Source: a virus
Length of the DNA: 37,104 nucleotides
IMG/VR virus record: IMGVR_UViG_3300005289_000070
Location: 1-37,104 of that record
Direction: 5' to 3' (one strand)
Shown here: piece by piece, positions 17,539 through 25,185 of the stretch
How positions within the stretch are numbered: the first letter of the stretch is position 1
Layout of the letters: the number at the start of each line of letters is the position of its first letter
The notes under the pieces: generated by a model
What the model was told of the DNA's origin: nothing
Databases searched by the model: none
Seen by the model: the letters and a program-made list of their open reading frames with translations, nothing else
Position numbers and translations under genes: made by a program

Positions 17539-18185
17539 TACCCGAATAGATTGCCCAGTTGGCGACCAACGCCTGAAATAGCGTTTCCTAGGTTGGTAGC
17601 TTGTTGAGCAGTATTGATTACTTGCTGAACTCGATTTACCAGATCAGCTGTACCATCAATTTCTTTTTTACCTGGTTGGATACTTCCATTGGTACCAATA
17701 TTGGCGAAGCTACCAAAGTAGTTGTAATCAATTGGGCAAGAAACTGTCATAACTTGTGATCGGCTATCAGAATCATATTCAGCTGATTCAAAACGAATAG
17801 CACAGTTTTCTAGTGCATAAGAGCGTGTAAAACTACCTAATCGGCCATCGTAATAATCGCCATGGATGATCCCACCACTTGCAACAATGTATTCAGCAAG
17901 AATTTGATCATGACCAGCTTCTGTAACGATAATCTGTAGATTACCTGTGTATTTAGTTTTTGGTGGTCCTGCAACAATTCCTGTAAAACCACCAGGATAT
18001 TGCACTTCAGCAGGATCTTCATTGCTTACAATTGGTCGTGGACAACTTTTGAATAAGAATCGAAAGTCTTCCATACCACGCGGCACAAACATGCCTTGGC
18101 AGGCTAATAACGGCGAACCAAGTTGCTGTAAAGCAATGTAATCTTGTTTGAGCTGATTTAGTAAAATTGGGTTAGCTTGTTGCAT
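17538..18185 (-). CDS. Tail tube-like protein (215 aa)
   Basis: I place the start at the ATG at 18185, with GAGAA just upstream. This gives a 67-nt leader from the TTGGAACC box, in line with the other operons. An in-frame ATG at 18215 would add ten residues but has no ribosome site. The core is beta-rich, with FRFLFKSCPRP, TGNLQIIVTEAGHD, a GRLGSFTRSYALENCAIRFES stretch and QVMTVSCPIDYNYFG. This layout fits tube proteins, whose strands stack into hexameric rings. The last 50 residues are Gln/Asn-rich helix. It opens the operon leading to hub and spike. A tube initiator is possible; the gene at 1423-2076 is a second tube-like protein. Confidence 0.45.
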   Translation of the reverse strand: MQQANPILLNQLKQDYIALQQLGSPLLACQGMFVPRGMEDFRFLFKSCPRPIVSNEDPAEVQYPGGFTGIVAGPPKTKYTGNLQIIVTEAGHDQILAEYIVASGGIIHGDYYDGRLGSFTRSYALENCAIRFESAEYDSDSRSQVMTVSCPIDYNYFGSFANIGTNGSIQPGKKEIDGTADLVNRVQQVINTAQQATNLGNAISGVGRQLGNLFG

Positions 18186-18238
18186 GATTCTTCTCGAATA
18201 TTCGATTTCATGCATCTAGCGTAAATGTGTGTCACCTT

Positions 18239-18275
18239 AAAAAAAGTGGATGGTTCCAATTAGAACCATCCAACT
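18239..18275 (-). terminator. Terminator overlapping a TTGGAACC box
   Basis: GGATGGTTC and GAACCATCC form a 9-bp stem, extended by one bulge to AAGT/AACTT, and are followed on the minus strand by seven T. It ends the lipoprotein gene. The 3' arm contains TTGGAACC (18252-18259), so the stop of one unit and the candidate start signal of the next are the same sequence. Confidence 0.75.
18252..18259 (-). promoter_or_regulatory. TTGGAACC box, candidate late promoter (tube-hub-spike operon)
   Basis: Lies inside the terminator stem, 67 nt before the chosen start at 18185. TTTTTTTAAGG follows 8-18 nt downstream. It would restart transcription after the lipoprotein cassette and drive the tail genes down to 4006. 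Confidence 0.5.
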
Positions 18276-18278
18276 TAA

Positions 18279-19562
18279 TTATTTGGGCTCAGATATCAAT
18301 AATGAATTATTAATATCAAATCTCGGTAATCCATTTATCATTTTAGATGTTTGATCCAAATTAAAATTTAGTATTGCATATACTGGTATATCTTCAGCTG
18401 GATCATTATGACTAGTAACTCCCTTATCATTTTTGATTGAAGGTCCAGCAGGGATACAATTTGAAGCATCATCGCAATCCCAAACTAAATCATGGATAAA
18501 TGCCTTTCTATTATTTAGCTGCATTGAAGATGCTAATAAGCTCCCTTTTTTCTTTGTGTAAGTTACTTTTACTGTTTTTCCATTTTTATTTTTCCAAAGA
18601 ATATCATTAATAGCCTCTAAGCTGTTATCAGGTATATCTACTCCAGTAGATAGTTCATCAATAATTGAATATTTATTCAAATATTTAACTGCTTTTGCAG
18701 TGATTAGGTAATTAACCATCCAGAATTTAACTGTTGGGCAATTACTTTGATAGGATGGTTCAGATTTATGAAAATTTAAATTTTTTGGATCCCTAACAAA
18801 GTCTTTACAATCAGAAGCATCATTTAATTTTGTATCAACTATTTTTTTATTTAATTGATCATAATACGTGGCTAAATCTTTTCCTGGCATTACCATATAA
18901 ATAGAGGGGTAAGCTGCCAAAAAGAACTCAATATTGTTAAGATTTTTGTTCTTTTTAAAATCTATTAAGTTAGATGGTGAAACAATTTGGAACTGCGAAG
19001 TATCATTTTTGTTATAAGCAAAAATTAAATATGGAATAGGTGAATTATCCGTTGCAAAGAATTTTTTATTTTGAGTAGATCCTTTACTTACTGCTTGATC
19101 AGCTTGCCCGCCGTTTTCTCCAGCTTGATTATTATCTTTTACTTCAATATCCAATACATAATCATCTTCAATTAAACTTTGTAAAAATGCACTATATGCT
19201 TCAGGATCAAAATCACCATAAGATATTTTTTTAATTTTTGTTCTATTTATAGGGTTTTTAATAATTTTTCTTTCACCTGTTTCAAAATAAACCATAGTAG
19301 AAGTATCCCTGCCATAAGGTTCATCGCCTGGGTTTTTATACAGCCAGTAAAAAGGCATTGATCCAGCCCTTACATCCAAAATTCCTCCATAAGGAAAAAA
19401 TACTGATACTGTAGGTAAGAAAAATTCCCCTTGTTGAGAGAACTTTTTATCATTCAAGGTCTGGTTTAAGTTCAACGATGTCGATTGTGATTCCAAAGGT
19501 TGTGTCATGCATCCATTTAAAATGGATATAAAAATTAATGACGGAAAGAGTATTTTTTTCAT
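18279..19562 (-). CDS. Outer-membrane lipoprotein, candidate moron (lysogenic conversion)
   Basis: A 427-residue protein with a classic lipoprotein signal: MKK, a hydrophobic stretch, and the lipobox LNGC with Cys at 18. The residue after Cys is Met, so outer-membrane sorting is expected. The mature part is polar, with Asn/Lys-rich segments, a Gly/Gln-rich low-complexity stretch near residue 150 and paired cysteines further on (DCDDASNC). No family is recognised. The gene is visibly more AT-rich than its tail-gene neighbours, has a strong AAAGGA ribosome site, and is bounded by a palindromic terminator upstream and a T-tailed terminator downstream. It interrupts an otherwise virion-only region, so it was probably acquired as a cassette. 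Surface exclusion of other phages is a testable guess. Confidence 0.8.
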   Translation of the reverse strand: MKKILFPSLIFISILNGCMTQPLESQSTSLNLNQTLNDKKFSQQGEFFLPTVSVFFPYGGILDVRAGSMPFYWLYKNPGDEPYGRDTSTMVYFETGERKIIKNPINRTKIKKISYGDFDPEAYSAFLQSLIEDDYVLDIEVKDNNQAGENGGQADQAVSKGSTQNKKFFATDNSPIPYLIFAYNKNDTSQFQIVSPSNLIDFKKNKNLNNIEFFLAAYPSIYMVMPGKDLATYYDQLNKKIVDTKLNDASDCKDFVRDPKNLNFHKSEPSYQSNCPTVKFWMVNYLITAKAVKYLNKYSIIDELSTGVDIPDNSLEAINDILWKNKNGKTVKVTYTKKKGSLLASSMQLNNRKAFIHDLVWDCDDASNCIPAGPSIKNDKGVTSHNDPAEDIPVYAILNFNLDQTSKMINGLPRFDINNSLLISEPK

Positions 19563-19673
19563 AGCAGTCTTCCTTTACTTGGTTATTGTTATTGCAATGT
19601 AATTAATTTAATAATCAACCCAAATATTGCTCTTATCAATCTATAAAAAACAATAAGTTGTACTGTTACAATT

Positions 19674-19709
19674 AAAAATACAGATTATTAAGTAATAATC
19701 TGTATTTTT
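19674..19709. terminator. Long AT-rich perfect palindrome, probable bidirectional terminator
   Basis: Two 17-nt arms (AAAAATACAGATTATTA and its complement) are separated by only two bases, with T-runs at the 3' end on either strand. It lies after the stop at 19734 and 110 bp before the lipoprotein start. It may also be a cruciform or protein-binding site, because the stem is AT-only apart from CAG/CTG. Confidence 0.6.
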
Positions 19710-19733
19710 AAAATATTGTTAAATAAAACTAAT

Positions 19734-20012
19734 CTATCCAACATTTGGTGGAACCCGCAGTACTTGAACTGAAGGCACTCCACGCTCAAGAGCATCTTGG
19801 ACACAACGATAATCAGGGTTATTTGGTTCATAACCTAGTTCGCCACGAATATTTCCCTTATGGATCGTCATAGGAGCATCAAAACGGCCACGCATAAAGC
19901 GTCCAATAATAATCGTGTCAGTTAATGATTGATTGGTTTTTGTTTCGGTTTTATCAGTTTTTTTCTGATATTGAATACCTGGTGCTTCACCTAGGATTTG
20001 AGTTGTATTCAT
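19734..20012 (-). CDS. Small protein resembling a tail-sheath N-terminal domain (92 aa)
   Basis: AAGGAA before the ATG. After a polar, Lys/Thr-rich start, residues about 30-88 follow the pattern of the first globular domain of contractile sheaths: TIIIGRFMRGRFDAPMTI, an N-x-x-x-x-LGYEPNN segment, and a closing GVPSVQVLRV. In sheaths this is a part of a protein of several hundred residues; here it stands alone and ends naturally with PPNVG. It sits two genes after the sheath-like gene 20860-22155. It could be a separate sheath, tube or terminator component. The resemblance is read by eye and needs a profile search. Confidence 0.5.
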   Translation of the reverse strand: MNTTQILGEAPGIQYQKKTDKTETKTNQSLTDTIIIGRFMRGRFDAPMTIHKGNIRGELGYEPNNPDYRCVQDALERGVPSVQVLRVPPNVG

Positions 20013-20035
20013 GCTTATTTCCTTAATTAATTGGT

Positions 20036-20067
20036 ATAGGTAAAGCCAAAAGAATGACTTTACCTAT
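20036..20067 (-). promoter_or_regulatory. 10-bp stem hairpin between two tail genes
   Basis: ATAGGTAAAG and CTTTACCTAT are perfect inverted arms around a 12-nt loop, with no T-run after them. It lies between the stop at 20074 and the ribosome site of the 92-residue gene. It may stabilise the mRNA end or tune translation. Confidence 0.4.
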
Positions 20068-20073
20068 CAGCTA

Positions 20074-20841
20074 TTAGTAAATACCTAAGCGTTTACCTTT
20101 ATTAAATGAACGTAAGCGCTTGCGAATTGCGTTCGCGCTGAAAGCATGAAGGCGGGCTTTTTTCATACCAGCTTTTTGAGCTGACGTTAAACGTACCTTT
20201 TGACCTGGTAATCGTTTATTCACAACCGTTTTAATACCTTGTCGAATCGCAAGTACTCCACGGTAATGAACTTTTCGCCCATTAACTTTACGCTGGCTGA
20301 ACGCCCCATTACGAGCTTTAATTTTCTTAGCCATTGAGTCGAAACCTTCTTCAGTTTCATCGGCTTCACCAAAAATAAACTCACGAACTAGCTCTTCAAG
20401 TTCTGGGCCTTCGTCTGGTGTATTTGCAAGTACCGTATTTGCAGCTGCTTCTAATGCAGCATCTGCAACATTCGTATCATCACTGAAAATTTCTTCAATA
20501 TCAGTTGTATCAACACCAAATGTAAGGAAAGCATCCGATAATGACGCCATTAAAGCGTTTTCATATGTGCCTTCATCATTATCTGCAGCATCTAACGCAT
20601 CAACAATTAAGGCATCCAAATAATCAACGGCGAGCTCACCTTCTTCTAGTTTGCCTTCGCTAATTGTATCTACAGTATCTGCAAGGATATCTAAAGCAAT
20701 CTGTCGAATTTGCTCAATCACTGACTGCTGCTCACGGTCAGTACTTGAAACGTTGCTTACAACTGCAGAGATGTTTTCAGCTGCTGAATCGAAAGCGCGT
20801 AACATTAATGGTTTTTTAGTGGTTGGGCCAAATGGATTCAT
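20074..20841 (-). CDS. Virion protein with acidic N-half and basic C-tail (255 aa)
   Basis: AAGGA precedes the ATG. Residues 1 to about 165 are helical and strongly acidic (ADNDEGTYENA, DTTDIEEIFSDDT, EADETEEGF). The last 90 residues are strongly basic with many Arg/Lys (KARNGAFSQRKVNGRKVHYRG, KKARLHAF, IRKRLRSFNKGKR). Such a split charge pattern fits a scaffold-like protein, an internal capsid protein, or one whose basic tail contacts DNA or RNA. There is no cysteine and no membrane segment. No family is recognised. It is co-transcribed with the sheath-like gene, so a tail role is equally possible. Confidence 0.6.
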   Translation of the reverse strand: MNPFGPTTKKPLMLRAFDSAAENISAVVSNVSSTDREQQSVIEQIRQIALDILADTVDTISEGKLEEGELAVDYLDALIVDALDAADNDEGTYENALMASLSDAFLTFGVDTTDIEEIFSDDTNVADAALEAAANTVLANTPDEGPELEELVREFIFGEADETEEGFDSMAKKIKARNGAFSQRKVNGRKVHYRGVLAIRQGIKTVVNKRLPGQKVRLTSAQKAGMKKARLHAFSANAIRKRLRSFNKGKRLGIY

Positions 20842-20859
20842 CTTGAAAGATCCTTAAAA

Positions 20860-22155
20860 TTATTTAACTAAAACGTCTTCATCAAAAATTGCGGCACGAG
20901 TCGTACCAACAACACCATGGGCTAAGTAGAGGCGTACTCGCTCATAAGGAAAATCATTGTCAGGTACTAAACTGAACTCAAATGGTTTATTCCCCAACTC
21001 TTCAGCTGGCTGTAACCAACCAGTTGTTTCGCTCGATGCCCCTTCTAAAAATTCTTGGATATCATCACCAGCTTTTTTGATGTAGTCAGGTGTTGCTTGG
21101 AACATATAAGTTCTAAGGATTTCGATACACTTATTAGTAACACGAGCTGAAATTTCAGCTGCAGGAACTAAACGCAAAGCACTATTTTTACTTTGGTATT
21201 GGGTTAACACATCACTTAATACAAATAATGTAGTTTCGAACTTTACTGGGCGAACGACATTTACTTTAGCCTTAGCCAACATTTCCTGAATTTGCTCATC
21301 TTCAAGATCATTACCTGGAATCTGGCTTAAGTTTTTTGCTGTAAATGGATAATCTTTCCACGCCACTGCATTTTTTAACGGCGCAAAACCTTGCTTATTC
21401 AATTTCGCATTACGTAATAATTTATCGCCAATGTAATGGCCCAAATAGTAAGCTGGTACCTTACGTCCTCTAAGCGTCACTGCATCTGAAGGACGGCAAA
21501 GGTTTGGACTCCAAATGAATTGAACAAACTGTGATTGAGCATCTACGCTTGTTGCAAATTGGGCTGCTTGTTCAGCTGTAAAGGTTGGGTTAATTTCAGC
21601 ATCCAAAGGAATACGTAATTTTGTAGATGCACGTTGTGCCGCAACATAAATTGGTAAATCATGTGGATTAGGTAAGGTCAGATATGCGGGTGTTGTTAAC
21701 TGACTTGTTAAAATCTTAAAGAGTTTATCCGCATTAAATGAAGGTAATTCTTCATCCTCTAATGCCAATGTTTTTGAGGCACGTCCTAAACTATTAGATT
21801 CGTTATATGCACTTGATTTGAGAATGGCTTGTAGCGCATCAATGCCCAGTGTTAGATCAAATTTCTCGAAATATTCTTTCGCATCTGCTACTGCCACAAT
21901 TGAAGCTGAATTTTCAATGTCACCATCTACTAATCCTTGTACAGTAACAATTTGATCACCAGTTACCGCATCACGTATTTCCAAGCGCATAGAAATATCT
22001 GCAGGTCCGCGTGGACTGGTTACTTTTGCAAAAAAGGCCACATTGATTTCTGCATTTGCAAGATAACTGTGAGTATCAAATTCTAATTTGAGTGATGGGC
22101 TGGCCCCTGCTACAAGGGATAGCTCACCTGAACTCGAAAGAGCAAGTATATTCAT
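20860..22155 (-). CDS. Tail sheath-like protein (431 aa), tentative
   Basis: First gene after the TTGGAACT box at 22224. The N-terminal 130 residues are beta-rich. The middle has RGRKVPAYYLGHYIGDK and a KNLSQIPGNDLED turn. The C-terminal third has the order seen at the end of sheath proteins: a strand with NVVRPVKF, then ETTLFVLSDVL, then LRLVPAAEISARVTNKCIEIL as the long helix, then a final domain. It lacks the usual N-terminal PGVY-like start and is short for a sheath. The 92-residue gene at 19734-20012 looks like the missing N-terminal sheath domain. Only moderate confidence; another major tail or head protein is possible. Confidence 0.4.
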   Translation of the reverse strand: MNILALSSSGELSLVAGASPSLKLEFDTHSYLANAEINVAFFAKVTSPRGPADISMRLEIRDAVTGDQIVTVQGLVDGDIENSASIVAVADAKEYFEKFDLTLGIDALQAILKSSAYNESNSLGRASKTLALEDEELPSFNADKLFKILTSQLTTPAYLTLPNPHDLPIYVAAQRASTKLRIPLDAEINPTFTAEQAAQFATSVDAQSQFVQFIWSPNLCRPSDAVTLRGRKVPAYYLGHYIGDKLLRNAKLNKQGFAPLKNAVAWKDYPFTAKNLSQIPGNDLEDEQIQEMLAKAKVNVVRPVKFETTLFVLSDVLTQYQSKNSALRLVPAAEISARVTNKCIEILRTYMFQATPDYIKKAGDDIQEFLEGASSETTGWLQPAEELGNKPFEFSLVPDNDFPYERVRLYLAHGVVGTTRAAIFDEDVLVK

Positions 22156-22223
22156 TACATTACACGCCCAAGGCTATTTGTTTTACGTATTTTGAGCTGC
22201 GGGCTGATTTAATTTTCTGGCAA

Positions 22224-22230
22224 GTTCCAA
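22224..22230 (-). promoter_or_regulatory. TTGGAAC box, candidate late promoter (sheath-like operon)
   Basis: TTGGAACTTG follows the T-run of the upstream terminator after three bases and lies 68 nt before the start at 22155. ATTAAATCA follows 11 nt downstream of GGAAC. Terminator followed at once by the box is also seen at 25104. Confidence 0.5.
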
Positions 22231-22233
22231 TGT

Positions 22234-22260
22234 AAAAAAACCACTCGTAAGTGGTTTTTT
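22234..22260 (-). terminator. Rho-independent terminator
   Basis: AAAACCAC and GTGGTTTT arms with a 6-nt loop, followed on the minus strand by seven T. It ends the capsid operon after 22275. Confidence 0.85.
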
Positions 22261-22274
22261 AAATAATCAAATTC

Positions 22275-22562
22275 TTATACCGTTCCATCTGGTTCAGGGG
22301 GTTCTTGCTGATCAGTAGGTACAATTTGAAGTACATTACCTTTCAAGCCATTAATTTGATCTAGGTTATCTAGCAATTGTTTATGAGCTTCATCACCGAT
22401 CAAAGTGAATGTGATCTTTTGACCAGCTTGTACCAAAACTTGTGTAAAAGGTTCTGTAATGTCACTCAAACCGTTATTTTGCAGTGTAATTGTTCGCTCT
22501 GTTGGTTGATCACCTACAGCATCCATAATTGGATTCGTACCATCAATAATAAAAATAGTCAT
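22275..22562 (-). CDS. Small capsid-accessory protein, paralogue of upstream gene's C-domain (95 aa)
   Basis: I use the ATG at 22562; the longer frame would start at a TTG 12 nt upstream overlapping the previous stop. The protein is a single small beta domain plus helix: TLQNNGLSD, EPFTQVLVQAGQKITFTL, then LLDNLDQINGLKGNVLQIV and an acidic Pro-rich tail. The same order (NNGFS, EPLSRVAIEAGQ, VLENLRQLKGLGKNL) closes the upstream 207-residue protein, so the pair arose by duplication. Position right after the major capsid protein suggests a capsid decoration or head-stabilising role, inferred. No known family recognised. Confidence 0.65.
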   Translation of the reverse strand: MTIFIIDGTNPIMDAVGDQPTERTITLQNNGLSDITEPFTQVLVQAGQKITFTLIGDEAHKQLLDNLDQINGLKGNVLQIVPTDQQEPPEPDGTV

Positions 22563-22566
22563 CTTT

Positions 22567-23190
22567 TTACTCAACAGTTAGGTTCTTACCAAGGCCCTTC
22601 AACTGGCGTAAGTTTTCAAGAACTTGATGTTTAAATGTTTGGTTATGGCACGTAATACTTGTTGTCTGCCCCGCCTCAATAGCAACACGTGATAACGGTT
22701 CTAAAACAGTTGAAAATCCGTTATTAGTTACATTAATAACCAAAGGATGCCCGATTCTAGTTGTAGAGGTTGTTAGATTTTCGACAATTTGATGTTCGGC
22801 TTTAGAACTATCAGTTTCTTGAGTTTTATTTGCTACATTCCCTAACTCATCAACATTCCAACTAATTTTAGAATCTAGATCATTTGAAGGTTTGACAGAC
22901 TCATTTGATGATTCAGGTGAATTTCCATCCTCTTTTGTTTTGGAAACTTCATTATCTGAATCACCATTTTTCAAATCAGCAGGTTTCGAATCTTCATCTT
23001 GAGATGCGCCGTTTTCAGAACCTTGGCTATTTAACAAATCACCTTGATCTGAATTTTTTTCATCACCAGCTTGGGTATTTTGTGTATCAGTAGTTTTATT
23101 AGTTTTACTACGGGTAGATTTTTGTTTGATAGTAGTTTGATCGTCAGTTGAAGCTAAAGTTTCGTCAGTGTTTTCAGTTGCTGCAGCCAT
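22567..23190 (-). CDS. Capsid-accessory protein with disordered acidic N-half (207 aa)
   Basis: AAAGGA precedes the ATG. Residues 1 to about 135 are low complexity, rich in Ser, Asp, Asn, Glu, Thr and Lys, and surely disordered. Residues about 145-207 form a compact domain shared with the next gene (NNGFS, EPLSRVAIEAGQ, LENLRQLKGLG). It is the first gene after the major capsid gene, separated by a UUCG-capped hairpin. The layout resembles head fibres or decoration proteins in which a folded anchor carries a long flexible arm. No signal peptide or catalytic motif is seen. Function is inferred from position. Confidence 0.65.
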   Translation of the reverse strand: MAAATENTDETLASTDDQTTIKQKSTRSKTNKTTDTQNTQAGDEKNSDQGDLLNSQGSENGASQDEDSKPADLKNGDSDNEVSKTKEDGNSPESSNESVKPSNDLDSKISWNVDELGNVANKTQETDSSKAEHQIVENLTTSTTRIGHPLVINVTNNGFSTVLEPLSRVAIEAGQTTSITCHNQTFKHQVLENLRQLKGLGKNLTVE

Positions 23191-23214
23191 GAGATTATCC
23201 TTTCAATAAATAAG

Positions 23215-23240
23215 GGAAAAGGCGCATCGAAATGCGCCTT
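23215..23240 (-). terminator. GC-rich hairpin with TTCG loop after major capsid gene
   Basis: AAGGCGCAT and ATGCGCCTT form a perfect 9-bp stem; on the minus strand the loop is TTCG, a very stable tetraloop. Only TTTT CC follows, so it is probably a partial terminator or an mRNA-stabilising element. It would give high capsid expression and lower expression of the two genes after it. Confidence 0.65.
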
Positions 23241-23252
23241 ACTTTGAATTAC

Positions 23253-25031
23253 TTAAGATTTCTTGAGGGAAGGCATATTGATACAGTGGATGACATAGCT
23301 TTGGTCTGCGTATCGATCCAATGGGTTCATTTCAGCAGCTTGAGAACCAATTAAAGTAAGTACTGCTTCACGTGCATCTGGACGTGTTTCAATAACTGAG
23401 AGTGGTGTTTGAATAAACCCAACAAACGGCGCACGAATTGGCTCATTTCCACGCCCCACCAAAAGCATATCAAATGCAGTATCTGCTTCTGCTACAAGCT
23501 CTTGAGCAGATGGCGCATGATAAACGTTAGTACCATCTGCAAGTGTGCCGATGCGGACAATTTGACCATATCCAGCAGAGTACCCAGTTTTTGTTGGCAT
23601 CTTATCGCTAGACAGTTGGTTAAAGAATACTGCCCCACTATCACCAACATATAGATCATAGGCGACGGTAGAGCCACCAGTGCGCTGATTAATATCCATT
23701 TTTGCAGCAGAAATAAACTTCATTACTTCGCCAAACAGATCGCCAGTGGTATTAAACGCAGCAGCTAATTTACCAGTCACACCACGAGAAGCATCAAAAG
23801 TAATTTCATGGCCTGAGTATTCAGCTAAATCTTTTGCTTCGCCTAATAGTCGGACAGTTTGCTCCAAGAAAACTTTACCTTGAATAATTGCCAGAGCTTG
23901 ACCTAAGAAACCAAGTTTTAATTCATTATTCAATTGAGTTTGTAATAAAGTTGCCGCTGTAACCTGCGCCATGATTGGTGATGCCACCAAGTTTTCATAT
24001 TCAGGTTCAAAATCAACACCTACTGGTGTTATCAAGTAATTACCGTTGCCATCACGAGAATCAAAGTCAGCAACTAAATAGACTTCTACTTTAGCTCCCG
24101 CTGGTAATACTTGATTTAACGTAACGCTAATTTTGCTAGCAGAAATGTCAATTTCACTACCGGAAACACGATATTCAACACCGTTAATGACTACGTCTTT
24201 TTCAGCGATAGCTGAAATTTTGCCTGTAACTTTTGATTTAGTACGGTTACGAGTATGTGCTACTTCTTTACCGTTGATTTTGATTGATACATTACCAGCG
24301 ATAAACGGCAACAACTTAGCATTTGCATCTGGTGTTTTAGCTTTGAAATCTTCATAGCCGGTACGAGCAATTACTGAGTATGTCGCCCCTGCACCACCAT
24401 TAGATAATGCAAAGCGGAATCGGCCCTCTACATAAGGCTTAGATGCATTCGCTCCATCTAAGTATTCAGATTTCTTCATTGCACCAAAATCTCGATTGGT
24501 GACAAATCGGATAGATACTAGTGGTACTTCATTTGAACCATTAGAGTTAGGAATCATTGCAACAATAGGTGTTGCATATGCAATTACGTTTGCAATAGTT
24601 GCCACAGTAATTGCTGGAACAATACTGACAGATTCATGATGCTGGTGATTTACATCATCAAAACCAGATTCATTAATACTGTCATAATGGCTAATGGTAT
24701 CAGGAGTCAAAGAAGAAACTTGTTTTGCACCATTTAAGCCTGAAGTTAAAGCCGCTGCAATTACTGAAGGATGAGGTAATTCACCACCATGACGAGCTTG
24801 ATATTGCGTAACACCAAACATTACAGCTTTATCAATATCAGGGGCATATTCTGCACCAATTGAATCAAAAATTGCTTTTAAAACTTCAGGGTATTCTTCT
24901 ACTGCTGTTTGTGCACTATCAAATCCATTTTCAAACTCATCATTATTTTTGAAATAGTAATTTTGGCACTGAGCTGTTGCAGTTTGTTGAGCGTCATACT
25001 TTTTACGAATTTCGTCTGATAAAACAGTCAT
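23253..25031 (-). CDS. Major capsid protein
   Basis: I place the start at the ATG at 25031 (592 aa), because AAAGG lies 10 nt upstream and the leader from the TTGGAACC box becomes 73 nt like the other operons. An ATG at 25079 would add 16 residues but has no ribosome site. Residues about 145-190 have a long hydrophobic segment (VPAITVATIANVIAYATPIVAM) like the start of the HK97 core, residues about 205-360 look like an inserted beta domain, and the C-terminus has strands ending DQSYVIHCINMP. Size, its own operon, a strong leader and two accessory genes behind it fit the shell protein. The N-terminal 130 residues may be a scaffold-like part removed by the protease. Confidence 0.7.
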   Translation of the reverse strand: MTVLSDEIRKKYDAQQTATAQCQNYYFKNNDEFENGFDSAQTAVEEYPEVLKAIFDSIGAEYAPDIDKAVMFGVTQYQARHGGELPHPSVIAAALTSGLNGAKQVSSLTPDTISHYDSINESGFDDVNHQHHESVSIVPAITVATIANVIAYATPIVAMIPNSNGSNEVPLVSIRFVTNRDFGAMKKSEYLDGANASKPYVEGRFRFALSNGGAGATYSVIARTGYEDFKAKTPDANAKLLPFIAGNVSIKINGKEVAHTRNRTKSKVTGKISAIAEKDVVINGVEYRVSGSEIDISASKISVTLNQVLPAGAKVEVYLVADFDSRDGNGNYLITPVGVDFEPEYENLVASPIMAQVTAATLLQTQLNNELKLGFLGQALAIIQGKVFLEQTVRLLGEAKDLAEYSGHEITFDASRGVTGKLAAAFNTTGDLFGEVMKFISAAKMDINQRTGGSTVAYDLYVGDSGAVFFNQLSSDKMPTKTGYSAGYGQIVRIGTLADGTNVYHAPSAQELVAEADTAFDMLLVGRGNEPIRAPFVGFIQTPLSVIETRPDAREAVLTLIGSQAAEMNPLDRYADQSYVIHCINMPSLKKS

Positions 25032-25036
25032 TTTAA

Positions 25037-25046
25037 ACCAGCCTTT
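25037..25046 (-). promoter_or_regulatory. Ribosome-site region of major capsid gene, possibly masked by leader
   Basis: AAAGGCTGGT contains the only ribosome site before the ATG at 25031. It can pair with ACCAGCTTT at 25094-25102 in the same leader, allowing one bulged base. Translation of the capsid gene may therefore depend on leader folding. Confidence 0.4.
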
Positions 25047-25103
25047 GGCTTGCGATGTAAGTTGAAGAAAGTCTGACATGGCGTATTTTTACTAAAGCTG
25101 GTC

Positions 25104-25111
25104 GGTTCCAA
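25104..25111 (-). promoter_or_regulatory. TTGGAACC box, candidate late promoter (capsid operon)
   Basis: TTTGGAACCGACC lies right after the T-run of the upstream terminator and 73 nt before the chosen capsid start (25031). AGTAAAAATAC follows 11 nt downstream of GGAAC. Confidence 0.5.
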
Positions 25112-25115
25112 ACAT

Positions 25116-25139
25116 AAAAAAGTCCCCAAAATTGAGGAC
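25116..25139 (-). terminator. Rho-independent terminator before capsid operon
   Basis: On the minus strand GTCCTCAA pairs with TTGGGGAC (one G-U wobble), loop of two, then six T. It ends the fibre operon after the gene at 25186. Confidence 0.8.
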
Positions 25140-25185
25140 AAAGAAAATGTAGCTAAAGGACCATCTCAACCCTTTATTTATATAG

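Noticed and set aside
18186-18215. Upstream ATG for the tube-like gene
   Set aside because: No ribosome site within reach, and the leader length would be 37 nt, out of line with the other eight box-to-start distances.
19563-19733. Attachment site or insertion-sequence remnant beside the lipoprotein gene
   Set aside because: Only a palindrome and AT-rich leader are seen; no direct repeats, transposase or integrase nearby.
22218-22232. Sigma-54 promoter (TTGGAACTTGC)
   Set aside because: The GG and GC elements are too close together for -24/-12 spacing, and the other eight boxes lack the TTGC part.
25032-25079. Upstream ATG for the major capsid gene
   Set aside because: No ribosome site; the ATG at 25031 has AAAGG and a leader length like the other operons. 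The upstream ATG remains possible.
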